Part shown: positions 45,171-53,475 of the stretch, in pieces | Layout: each line of letters opens with the position of its first letter | How positions within the stretch are numbered: position 1 is the first letter of the stretch | Assembly: GCF_001592265.1 (NCBI RefSeq) | Contig: NZ_BCWP01000003.1 | Location: forward strand, 62,001-126,000 | Direction of reading: 5' to 3' | Length of the DNA stretch: 64,000 nucleotides | Source: Curvibacter delicatus NBRC 14919 | Lineage (GTDB): Bacteria > Pseudomonadota > Gammaproteobacteria > Burkholderiales > Burkholderiaceae_C | Notes under the pieces: generated by a model | Databases searched by the model: none | Told to the model about the DNA's origin: nothing | Seen by the model: the letters and a program-made list of their open reading frames with translations, nothing else | Translations under genes and position numbers: made by a program

Positions 45171-48056
45171 TTATTTGCCCACCACCGCCGTGGATTCGGC
45201 AGGATGCGCCGCCTGCAGCAGGTGCTGCTGTTCGTCGTTGAAGCGCTGGTAGCCCTTCTGCCACTCGCTCGGCTGCGCCACCGGCATCACCTGCACCGCC
45301 GTCACCTTGTACTCGGGGCAGTTGGTGGCCCAGTCGGAGTTGTCGGTGGTGATGACATTGGCACCCGACTCGGGGAAGTGGAAGGTGGTGTAGACCACGC
45401 CCGGCTGCACGCGCTCGGTCACCGTGGCGCGCAGCACCGTCTCGCCGGCCCGGCTCTGGATGCCGACCCAGTCGCCGTCCTTCACGCCGCGCTCCTCAGC
45501 ATCATGTGGGTGAATCTCCAGCCGGTCTTCGCTGTGCCAGGCCACGTTGTCGGTGCGCCGGGTCTGCGCGCCCACGTTGTACTGCGACAGGATGCGCCCG
45601 GTGGTCAGGATGAGCGGGAACTTGCGCGTCACCTTCTCGTCGGTCGCTACATACTGCGTGATGATGAAGCGCCCCTTGCCGCGCACAAACTGGTCGATGT
45701 GCATGGTCTCGGTGCCCAACTCGGCAGTGGTCTCGTTGCAGGGCCACTGCACGCTGCCATGCTGCTCGATCTTCTCGTAGCTCACGCCGCGGAAGGTGGG
45801 CGTGAGCGCCGCGATCTCGGCCATGATCTCGCGCGGGTGGCTGTAGGCCATGGGGTAGCCTAGGGCATTGGCCAGCTTCTGCGTGATTTCCCAGTCGGCA
45901 TAACCGGCCTGGGGCGGCATGACCTTGCGCACGCGCGAGATGCGTCGCTCGGCGTTGGTGAAGGTGCCGTCCTTTTCCAGGAAGGACGAACCGGGCAGGA
46001 ACACATGGGCGTACTTGGCGGTCTCGTTCAGGAACAGGTCCTGCACCACGATGCACTCCATCGCCTCCAGCGCAGCAGCCACGTGCTGCGTGTCGGGGTC
46101 GGACTGCACGATGTCCTCGCCCTCGCAGTAAAGACCCATGAAGCTGCCGGCGTGCGCCGCGTCCAGCATGTTGGGAATGCGCAGGCCCGGCTCGGGGTTG
46201 AGCGACACGCCCCAGGCGCTTTCGAACTCGCTGCGCACCGTGCTGTCGGAAATATGGCGGTAGCCCGGCAGCTCGTGCGGGAAGGAGCCCATGTCGCAGG
46301 CGCCCTGCACATTGTTCTGGCCGCGCAGCGGGTTCACGCCCACGCCTTCGCGCCCCACGTTGCCGGTGGCCATGGCCAGGTTGGCAATGCCCATCACCAT
46401 GGTGGAGCCCTGCGCGTGCTCGGTGACACCCAGGCCGTAGTAGATCGCCGCATTGCCACCGGTGGCATAGAGTCGTGCCGCCGCGCGGATGTCCGCCGCC
46501 GGCACACCGGTGACGGTGGCCATGGCCTCGGGCGAATTGGCCGGCCGCGCCACGAACTCGCGCCATTCATTGAAGGACTTGTCGTCGCAACGCTCGGCAA
46601 TGTAGTCCGCCGCCAGCAGGCCTTCGGTCACCACCACGTGGGCGAGTGCGGTGATCAGCGCCACGTTGGTACCGGGCTTGAGCTGCAGGTGGTAGTCGGC
46701 CTTCACGTGCGGGCTCTTCACCAGGTCGATGCGGCGCGGGTCCACCACGATCAGCTTGGCCCCGGCGCGCAGGCGCTTTTTCATGCGCGAGCCGAACACC
46801 GGGTGGCCATCGGTCGGGTTGGCACCGATCACCATGATCACGTCCGCCTGCTCCACCGACTTGAAGGTCTGCGTGCCGGCCGAGGTGCCGTAGGTCTGGC
46901 CCAGGCCGTAACCGGTGGGCGAATGGCAGACGCGGGCGCAAGTGTCCACGTTGTTGTTACCGAAAGCGGCACGCACCAGCTTCTGCACCAGGTAGGTTTC
47001 TTCATTGGTGCAGCGACTGGAGGTGATGCCGCCCACCGCGTCGCGCCCGTGCTTGGCCTGGATGCGCTTGAATTCGCTGGCGGCGTAGTTGATGGCCTCG
47101 TCCCAGCTCACTTCCTGCCACGGGTCGTGAATGCTCTTGCGGATCATGGGCGTGGTGATGCGGTCCTTGTGTGTGGCGTAACCCCAGGCAAAACGGCCCT
47201 TGACGCAGGCGTGGCCTTCGTTGGCCTTGCCGTCTTTCCACGGCACCATGCGCACCACCTCGTTGCCCTTCATCTCGGCCTTGAAGCCGCAGCCCACGCC
47301 GCAGTAGGCGCAGGTGGTGATAGCACTGTGCTCGGGCTGGCCGAGCCAGATCACGCTCTTTTCCTGCAGCGTGGCCGTGGGGCAGGCTTCCACACAGGCG
47401 CCGCAGCTCACGCATTCGCTTTCCATGAAAGGCTGGCTCTGCCCCGGCGACACGCGGCTGTCGAAGCCGCGGCCCGAGATGGTGAGCGCAAACGTGCCCT
47501 GCGTTTCCTCGCAGGCGCGCACGCAGCGGTTGCAGACGATGCACTTGGAGGCGTCGTAGCTGAAATAGGGGTTGGAGGCATCAATCGGGGCTTTGGCGCC
47601 GTCCCTGAAGTGGGAGGCGCTATCAATACCATAGCGAACCTCGCGCAGGCCGGTCACACCTGCCATGTCCTGCAGCTCGCAGTTGCCGTTGGCGGAGCAG
47701 GTCAGGCAGTCCAGCGGGTGGTCGGAGATGTAGAGCTCCATCACGTTCTTGCGCAGCGCCTGCAGCTTGTTGGTCTGTGTGCGCACCTTCATGCCGGCTT
47801 CGGCCGGCGTGGTGCAACTGGCCGGGAAACCTTTGCGCCCCTCCACTTCCACCAAGCACAGGCGGCAGGAGCCGAAAGGCTCCAGGCTGTCGGTGGCGCA
47901 GAGCTTGGGCACCTTCACGCCGGCGTCCACCGCCGCGCGCATGAGCGAGGTGCCTTCCGGCACGGTGACGCTCTGGCCATCAATCTCCAGCGTCACCTCC
48001 TTGGTGGATTCGCGTTTGGGTGTGCCGTAGTCGGTCGTTTTCAAATGTTCGAGCAT
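45171..48056 (-). CDS. fdsA: NAD-dependent formate dehydrogenase alpha subunit
   Basis: FdsA oxidises formate to CO2 at a bis-pterin molybdenum or tungsten centre. The 961-residue protein starts at ATG 48056. It has an N-terminal 2Fe-2S domain (CATDSLEPFGSCRLCLVEVE), a His-ligated cluster (DHPLDCLTCSANGNCELQDM), two 4Fe-4S motifs (CIVCNRCVRACEE, CVSCGACVEACP) and a proximal cluster (CAYCGVGCGFKAEMKG). The metal-ligand cysteine is C377 in RVCHSPTGYGLG, so it is a Cys enzyme rather than a selenocysteine one. The C-terminal molybdopterin-dinucleotide domain is complete. A 17-bp inverted repeat lies in its coding sequence at 47619. Confidence 0.96.
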   Translation of the reverse strand: MLEHLKTTDYGTPKRESTKEVTLEIDGQSVTVPEGTSLMRAAVDAGVKVPKLCATDSLEPFGSCRLCLVEVEGRKGFPASCTTPAEAGMKVRTQTNKLQALRKNVMELYISDHPLDCLTCSANGNCELQDMAGVTGLREVRYGIDSASHFRDGAKAPIDASNPYFSYDASKCIVCNRCVRACEETQGTFALTISGRGFDSRVSPGQSQPFMESECVSCGACVEACPTATLQEKSVIWLGQPEHSAITTCAYCGVGCGFKAEMKGNEVVRMVPWKDGKANEGHACVKGRFAWGYATHKDRITTPMIRKSIHDPWQEVSWDEAINYAASEFKRIQAKHGRDAVGGITSSRCTNEETYLVQKLVRAAFGNNNVDTCARVCHSPTGYGLGQTYGTSAGTQTFKSVEQADVIMVIGANPTDGHPVFGSRMKKRLRAGAKLIVVDPRRIDLVKSPHVKADYHLQLKPGTNVALITALAHVVVTEGLLAADYIAERCDDKSFNEWREFVARPANSPEAMATVTGVPAADIRAAARLYATGGNAAIYYGLGVTEHAQGSTMVMGIANLAMATGNVGREGVGVNPLRGQNNVQGACDMGSFPHELPGYRHISDSTVRSEFESAWGVSLNPEPGLRIPNMLDAAHAGSFMGLYCEGEDIVQSDPDTQHVAAALEAMECIVVQDLFLNETAKYAHVFLPGSSFLEKDGTFTNAERRISRVRKVMPPQAGYADWEITQKLANALGYPMAYSHPREIMAEIAALTPTFRGVSYEKIEQHGSVQWPCNETTAELGTETMHIDQFVRGKGRFIITQYVATDEKVTRKFPLILTTGRILSQYNVGAQTRRTDNVAWHSEDRLEIHPHDAEERGVKDGDWVGIQSRAGETVLRATVTERVQPGVVYTTFHFPESGANVITTDNSDWATNCPEYKVTAVQVMPVAQPSEWQKGYQRFNDEQQHLLQAAHPAESTAVVGK
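47619..47635. repeat. 17-bp inverted repeat, copy 3
   Basis: The sequence is GCTATCAATACCATAGC with arms GCTAT/ATAGC. It lies in fdsA codons for the segment around RYGIDSASHF, between two Fe-S motifs. Confidence 0.55.
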
Positions 48057-48082
48057 GGTGTTGTCTCCCTTAAACGGCAGCG

Positions 48083-49648
48083 TCAGGCTGCTTTGCGGTC
48101 CGGGTTGGACAGGCCGAAGTCCTGCGGGTAATGGTTGAGGGCCGACAGCACCGGGAACGGCGTCATGCCGCCCATGGCGCAGAGCGAGCCGTTGACCATG
48201 GTGTCGCACAGGTCGCGCAGCAGCTTGACCTGCTGCGGCCTCTGCTGCGCATCACCCGTGGTGATGCGGTCGATCACCTCCACGCCGCGGGTGGAGCCGA
48301 TGCGGCAGGGTGTGCACTTGCCGCAGCTCTCCACCGCGCAGAAGTCCATGGCGTAGCGTGCCAATTTCGACATATCGGCCGTATCGTCATGCACCACAAT
48401 GCCGCCGTGGCCCACGGTGGCGCCCACCGAAGCCCAGCCCTCGTAGTCCATCGGCAGATCCCACTGCGCTTCGGGCACATAGGCGCCCAGCGGGCCGCCC
48501 ACCTGCACCGCCTTGATCGGCCGGCCGCTGGCCGTGCCGCCGCCGTAGCCATACATCAGCTCGCGTAGCGTGACGCCAAAAGCTTTTTCCACCAGGCCGC
48601 CGTGCTTGATGTTGCCGGCCAGTTGAATGGGCAACGTGCCCTTGGATCGACCCACGCCGTAGTTGGCGTAGAAGACGGCGCCGCGCGCCAGGATGATGGG
48701 CACCGAAGCGAAGGTGATGACGTTGTTGATCACCGTGGGCTGGCCGAACAGGCCCTTGAGCGCTGGAATGGGCGGCTTGGCACGCACCACGCCGCGTTTG
48801 CCCTCGATGCTCTCCAGCATGGCGGTCTCTTCGCCGCACACATAACTGCCCGCGCCCTTGCGCACCTCCAGATAGAAGGCGCGGCCCGAGCCCAGAACAC
48901 TGTTGCCCAGGAAACCGGCGGCCGTGGCCTTGCTTATCGCTTCGTTCAGCGTTTGAATCGCGCGCGGGTATTCGCTGCGCACATAGATGTACCCCTGCGT
49001 GGCACCGGTGGCCAGGGCGGCAATCGTCATGCCTTCGATCAGCATGTAGGGGTCGCCCTCCATGGTCATGCGGTCGGAGAAGGTGCCGGAGTCGCCCTCG
49101 TCGGCATTGCACACCACGTACTTCTGCTGGGCCTGCGCTGCAGCCACCGTCTTCCACTTAATGCCGGCCGGAAAGGCTGCGCCGCCACGGCCGCGCAGGC
49201 CCGCGTCCAGCACCTGCTGCACCACTTCACCCGGCTGCAGCGCCAGCGCGCGGCGCAGGCCGGCGTAGCCCTCATGCGCCTGGTAGTCGGCCAGCGACAC
49301 GGGGTCGGTGATGCCCATGCGCGCAAAGGTCAGCCGTTCTTGCTTGCGCAAGAAGTCAATGTCTGCCGTGCGCCCCTGGCTCAGCGGGTGCTGGCCGCCG
49401 GCGTGAAAACCGGCCTCGAACAGGCTGGCCACATCTTCTGGCGCCACGGGCCCGTAGGCCATGCGGCCGGCCGGGGTTTCCACTTCCACCAGCGGCTCTA
49501 GCCAGAGCAGGCCACGCGAGCCGTTGCGCACCAGCTCGATGCTCAGGCCACGCTGGTGTGCCTGCAACGCCATCACCGCGGCCACCTCGTCGGCGCCCAG
49601 CGCCAGGGCCGCAGAGTCGCGCGGCACATAGATCTTGATACGGTTCAT
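48083..49648 (-). CDS. fdsB: NAD-dependent formate dehydrogenase beta subunit
   Basis: FdsB carries FMN and the NAD site and passes electrons from FdsA to NAD+. The 521-residue protein has an N-terminal thioredoxin-like region (1-120) and the NADH/FMN motif GLRGRGGAAFPAGIKW. It also has the FMN segment CNADEGDSGTFSDRMTMEGD and the 4Fe-4S motif ESCGKCTPCRIGSTRG. The layout is that of NuoF fused to a NuoE-like N-terminal part. Its start overlaps the fdsG stop (ATGA). Confidence 0.95.
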   Translation of the reverse strand: MNRIKIYVPRDSAALALGADEVAAVMALQAHQRGLSIELVRNGSRGLLWLEPLVEVETPAGRMAYGPVAPEDVASLFEAGFHAGGQHPLSQGRTADIDFLRKQERLTFARMGITDPVSLADYQAHEGYAGLRRALALQPGEVVQQVLDAGLRGRGGAAFPAGIKWKTVAAAQAQQKYVVCNADEGDSGTFSDRMTMEGDPYMLIEGMTIAALATGATQGYIYVRSEYPRAIQTLNEAISKATAAGFLGNSVLGSGRAFYLEVRKGAGSYVCGEETAMLESIEGKRGVVRAKPPIPALKGLFGQPTVINNVITFASVPIILARGAVFYANYGVGRSKGTLPIQLAGNIKHGGLVEKAFGVTLRELMYGYGGGTASGRPIKAVQVGGPLGAYVPEAQWDLPMDYEGWASVGATVGHGGIVVHDDTADMSKLARYAMDFCAVESCGKCTPCRIGSTRGVEVIDRITTGDAQQRPQQVKLLRDLCDTMVNGSLCAMGGMTPFPVLSALNHYPQDFGLSNPDRKAA

Positions 49649-50100
49649 GCGGCCTCCTTCAGCTGTGCCAGCAAGTGGTCAAACTTGCTCGGGCTCACGC
49701 GGGCATAGGGCTTGTCGTTGATGCTCATGGACGGGGCCGCGGCACACAGGCCCAGGCAGTAGACCGGCTCCAGCGTCACGTGCTGGCCTGCGGTCTTCTG
49801 GCTGGCGTGCTCCCACAGTGCGTCCGACCCGCAGGCTTGGCAGGCCTCGGCCCGGCAAACCTGCACCACAGCGCCCTGCGGCGCCTCGCTGCGGAAGTGG
49901 TGGTAGTAGGTGATGACGCCGTGCACCTCGGCGCGCGAGAGGTTCAGCGCCTCGGCAATCTCGGGCACGGCCTCGGGCGGCACGTGGCCCAAAGCGTCCT
50001 GAATGGTGTGGAGGATGGGGAGCAGTGCCCCCGGCATATCGCGCTTCTCATCCAGCACCCGGCGAATGGTGTGCTGGGCCTGGCCTGTTGTGGTGCTCAT
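49645..50100 (-). CDS. fdsG: NAD-dependent formate dehydrogenase gamma subunit
   Basis: This 151-residue NuoE-like subunit starts at ATG 50100 (MSTTTGQAQHTIRRVLDEKR). It binds one 2Fe-2S cluster through C-x4-C in CRAEACQACG and C-x3-C in PVYCLGLCAAAP. It is the first gene of the operon. A GAGG ribosome site precedes it. No fdsR-type LysR regulator is adjacent, unlike in Cupriavidus. Confidence 0.94.
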   Translation of the reverse strand: MSTTTGQAQHTIRRVLDEKRDMPGALLPILHTIQDALGHVPPEAVPEIAEALNLSRAEVHGVITYYHHFRSEAPQGAVVQVCRAEACQACGSDALWEHASQKTAGQHVTLEPVYCLGLCAAAPSMSINDKPYARVSPSKFDHLLAQLKEAA

Positions 50101-50300
50101 GTCTGCCTCGCTTTTACAACGACGCGTCCGCGAAATGGACACGTCTGACGAGGCGGAGTGTCAGTCTCGAATCAAGATTGGGTCAAATTGATTCGTGACA
50201 TGCATTCATTCGTTTTGAAAATGTATGCAATGATGTTCATAGATAAGCAAAAAATGTTGTGCATACTGTCAAGTTGCAAAGCACAGGGAGTCATTGTTTG
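50101..50300. promoter_or_regulatory. AT-rich control region upstream of fdsG
   Basis: Bases about 50165-50300 are much richer in A and T than the surroundings and contain several TGCAT/ATGCA motifs: ATGCATTCATT, TGTATGCAATG and TGTGCATAC. The pair TATGCA and TGCATA forms an inverted repeat with a long spacer. This is the promoter region of the fds operon and of the divergent cyclase gene. I cannot name the regulator. Confidence 0.45.
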
Positions 50301-50302
50301 AC

Positions 50303-50323
50303 GCCCCTTCGAATTGAAGGGGC
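50303..50323. repeat. Perfect hairpin before the cyclase gene
   Basis: Arms GCCCCTTC/GAAGGGGC (8 bp) enclose GAATT. No T run follows on either strand. It may act as a leader structure for the plus-strand gene, which starts about 45 bases later. Confidence 0.4.
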
Positions 50324-50368
50324 AGTCCGCCATGCGGACGATCACCGGAACTTCCGCCCCGCTTGCCT

Positions 50369-52009
50369 ATGATGCTTTTCATGTCGCGACGGACTTTCTT
50401 CCAGAGCATCTTCATTCGGCTGTTGATGCTCGGACTTGCATTGATCGTCATCTCCTTGGTCGGCCGCTACTTCATTCTCACCCGCTTCCTGCGTGATGAC
50501 ATCACCCAGGTCGTCGCGCAACAGCAGTTGTCGCTAGCCAATTACGCGGCGAAGGACATCAACCACAAGATCACCCAACGCCAGGATTTTCTGAGGCAAC
50601 TGGCAACCGCCTTGCCGCCTGAAGCCTTGCAGCGCCCCACTGATCTGGCGCACTGGATCACATCCATCCAGACCGGGCAAACCCTATTTTCCGCTGGCCT
50701 GCTGGTGACAGATGAACAAGGCAAGGCACTCCCCGCATCTCGCACCTGGCCCCTGAGCGACGCGCACTCCCTGATCACCGACGATGCTTTGCGAACCCTG
50801 CGTCACGGAGAGGTGTACGTGGGCCGGCCGGTCCTGACAGCCAACCCGGCGCAACCGGTCATGCCGATGATGGTGCGGATCCCCGGTCAAAAAGGACGCC
50901 CGGCCACGCTGCTGATCGGCCTGACGTTCCTGTCTGATCCGGACTTCCTGGGCAACCTCATGAGCAGCCGGATTGGTCAGAGCAGTGGCGGCTTTTTGCT
51001 GATCTCGCCGCAAGAGAGGCTGTTCATCGCCGCCTCGCACCCCAGCATGGTGCTCAAACCCACGCCACCGGAAGGCGTCAACCTGCTGCACGACAAGGCC
51101 ATGGCAGGCTACCGCGGCACCGGGGTGACGGTGAATGCGCAGGGCATCGAAGAGATTTCGGCCATGGTCACAGTGCCCAGCACCGGCTGGTTCGTGGTGG
51201 CACGCATCCCCACCTCGGAAGCATTGGTCACGGTTGACCATGCCAAAGCTTTCATGTTCCGCAATGCCTTCCTGTCAGCGGCATTTTTTCTGACGACCTT
51301 CGTGGCGGTGCTCTACTACCTGCTACGTCCCTTGCTCCGCGCCACCGCGCAGGCCGAAAAAATGACGCTGGGGCAGGCACCGATGCAGCCCCTGCCTGTG
51401 CACGGCCAGGATGAAGTGGGCACGCTGATTGCGGCCTTCAACCGCCTGCTTGCCAAACTCAACTAGCAGAACCATGCGCTCGCCGACGCGGCCCAGCATG
51501 ATGCACTGACGGGCCTGCCCAACCGCACCCTGCTCGCTGACCGCGTGCGCCAGGCATTGGCCCATGCCACGCGCCACCAGACAGCGGTGGCCCTGCTGTT
51601 CCTTGACCTTGACCTGTTCAAACCCATCAACGACTCCCTGGGGCACGAGGCTGGCGACAAGGTCCTGCAGGAGGTGGCACGCCGGCTGACGGCGATCGTG
51701 CGCGGCACGGACTCGGTGGCGCGCCTTGGCGGCGACGAGTTTGTGGTGCTGCTGGACAACGTCTCCGAACCGACTTATCAGGCGACAGAACGGGTGGCCC
51801 AGGAGATCATTGCCACGTTGCGGGAGCCATTCCGTGTTGCCGGAACCCTGTGCCAGCTTGGTGTCTCCATCGGCTGCGTCATCGGCAACGCCGGCAGTTC
51901 ACCGGACGGCCTGCTGCTCAAAGCCGACCACCTGATGTACAGGGCCAAGTCGCAGGGCCGCGGGTGCTACGTCATCGAAGACGAAACAGACGCGAGCGTT
52001 GCCGCCTGA
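50369..52009 (+). pseudogene. Membrane diguanylate cyclase with in-frame amber stop
   Basis: One reading frame encodes a membrane-bound GGDEF protein but holds a TAG at 51464-51466. Upstream of it are TM1 (residues about 15-35, IRLLMLGLALIVISLVG), a periplasmic dCache/CHASE-like sensor (about 40-290), TM2 (AFLSAAFFLTTFVAVLYYLL) and a HAMP linker (PLLRATAQAEKMTLGQAPMQ, DEVGTLIAAFNRLLAKLN). Downstream, in the same frame, come QNHALADAAQHDALTGLPNR and the full GGDEF domain (ARLGGDEFVVLL). The stop falls where CAG or GAG would be expected in the HAMP-GGDEF coiled coil. A complete protein would have about 546 residues. Either the gene is inactive, or the base is a sequencing error, or amber is suppressed. 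Confidence 0.85.
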
Positions 52010-52023
52010 TGCCCCGGTGGGCT

Positions 52024-53325
52024 TCAGGCCGGACGAACGCGCGCGCCCGGCGTAATGGTGGACGGGGCCGCATTCAACGCCTCGATGGCGAAGCCCGCCG
52101 CCTGTTTGTAGCGGGCCATGAACTCGTCGCGCTCGGCCTTGGGGATGACGTCGTCGATGTTGTCGAACACGCCGCCACAGCGTTCGTCCACCAGGCCCAG
52201 GATGGCGAAGGGGCCGGCGCCGCGGTTGCGCAGCACCAGGGCCGAGATGTCCTTGCACAGCTTCTGGTCGTAGGCCTGCAGGGCCTGCGCGTTCACGCCG
52301 TGCTGCACCATGGCGGCACCCAGCACGCGCGTGTCCACAATGGCCTGGCTGGCGCCGGCCGAGCCCACGGGGTACATCACGTGCGCGGCGTCACCCAGCA
52401 GGGCCACGCGGCCGTCCACCCAGGTGGGCACCGGGTCGCGGTCGATCATGGGGTACTCAAACACTTCCTTGGCGCCGCGCAGCATGGCGGGCACGTCCAG
52501 CCAGTCGTAGTTCCAGCCCTCGAAGTGGTGGATGAAGTCCTCCACCTTCACGCGGCGGTTCCAGTCGCCCTGCGGCCAACCGCCAGAGTTGTCCACGGTG
52601 ATCTCGGCAATCCAGTTCAGGATGGACAGACCGGTGGCCGGGTCTGGCGGGGTGAGCGGGTACACCACCACGCGGTGTTTGAGCGAGCCCAGGCCGACGA
52701 AGGAAGAACCGGTGCGGCTGGCCACACCCGGCGTGGTGCCGCGCCACATGATGGCGCCGCCCCACTGGATGGGCGGCTGCGTGGGGTGCATCTGCGCGCG
52801 CACGGCGGAGTGCAGGCCGTCGGCTGCAATGAGCAGCCGGCCCTGCACTTCGCGTTGCACGCCGTTGCCCGTTTCAAGGATGGCTGTGACACCCTGCGCC
52901 TCGTTGCGGTAGCCCGCCACGCGGTTGCCCAGTTGCACGGCGTCCGGCCCCAGGCGGCGTTTGACCTCATCCAACAACAGCATCTGCAGCTTGCCGCGGT
53001 ACACCGCGTACTGCGGCCACTTGTAGCCGGCCAGCAGACCGCGCGGCTCGGCATAGACGTCGTTGCCGTTGCGCCCCACCAGGGCCCATTCCTTGGCCTG
53101 GATGCCAATGGTGTCGAGCAGGTCGGCACCAATGCCCAGGTCATACAACTCGCGCACGGCGTTGGGCTGCAAGTTGATGCCCACGCCCAGGGGCTGCAGC
53201 TCGGGCACGGCCTCATACACACGGCAGGGCACGCCGATCTGGTGCAGGGTGAGGGCCAGTGTCAGGCCGCCGATGCCGCCGCCGGCGATGAGGACAAGAT
53301 CTTGTTCTTTGTTTTGAGAAGTCAT
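52024..53325 (-). CDS. FAD-dependent aromatic hydroxylase-type monooxygenase
   Basis: This class A flavoprotein monooxygenase has 433 residues from ATG 53325 (MTSQNKEQDLVLIAGGGIGG). It has the FAD GxGxxG motif at the N-terminus, the DG motif LLIAADGLHSAVRAQM and the GD motif RVALLGDAAHVMYPVGSAGA. It resembles salicylate 1-monooxygenase and 6-hydroxynicotinate 3-monooxygenase, which hydroxylate aromatic acids with NADH and O2. The exact substrate cannot be read. It lies alone on the minus strand between two c-di-GMP genes. Confidence 0.86.
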   Translation of the reverse strand: MTSQNKEQDLVLIAGGGIGGLTLALTLHQIGVPCRVYEAVPELQPLGVGINLQPNAVRELYDLGIGADLLDTIGIQAKEWALVGRNGNDVYAEPRGLLAGYKWPQYAVYRGKLQMLLLDEVKRRLGPDAVQLGNRVAGYRNEAQGVTAILETGNGVQREVQGRLLIAADGLHSAVRAQMHPTQPPIQWGGAIMWRGTTPGVASRTGSSFVGLGSLKHRVVVYPLTPPDPATGLSILNWIAEITVDNSGGWPQGDWNRRVKVEDFIHHFEGWNYDWLDVPAMLRGAKEVFEYPMIDRDPVPTWVDGRVALLGDAAHVMYPVGSAGASQAIVDTRVLGAAMVQHGVNAQALQAYDQKLCKDISALVLRNRGAGPFAILGLVDERCGGVFDNIDDVIPKAERDEFMARYKQAAGFAIEALNAAPSTITPGARVRPA

Positions 53326-53475
53326 GGAAAAAAGGTCTTCGGTTCTTGCGTCCAGGCCCGGGCCTGGCAAACGCGTGGCGACACTGTAAGGCATCTGCGA
53401 CTGCGCCATGTCAGCCAGCCCCCACCAAGGCCCCTCGTGCGTAGAATGAACCGAAACCATTGACGGGCAGAAGGA

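Noticed and set aside
45171-48056. Selenocysteine formate dehydrogenase
   Set aside because: The metal-ligand position is a TGC cysteine codon (C377), with no in-frame TGA.
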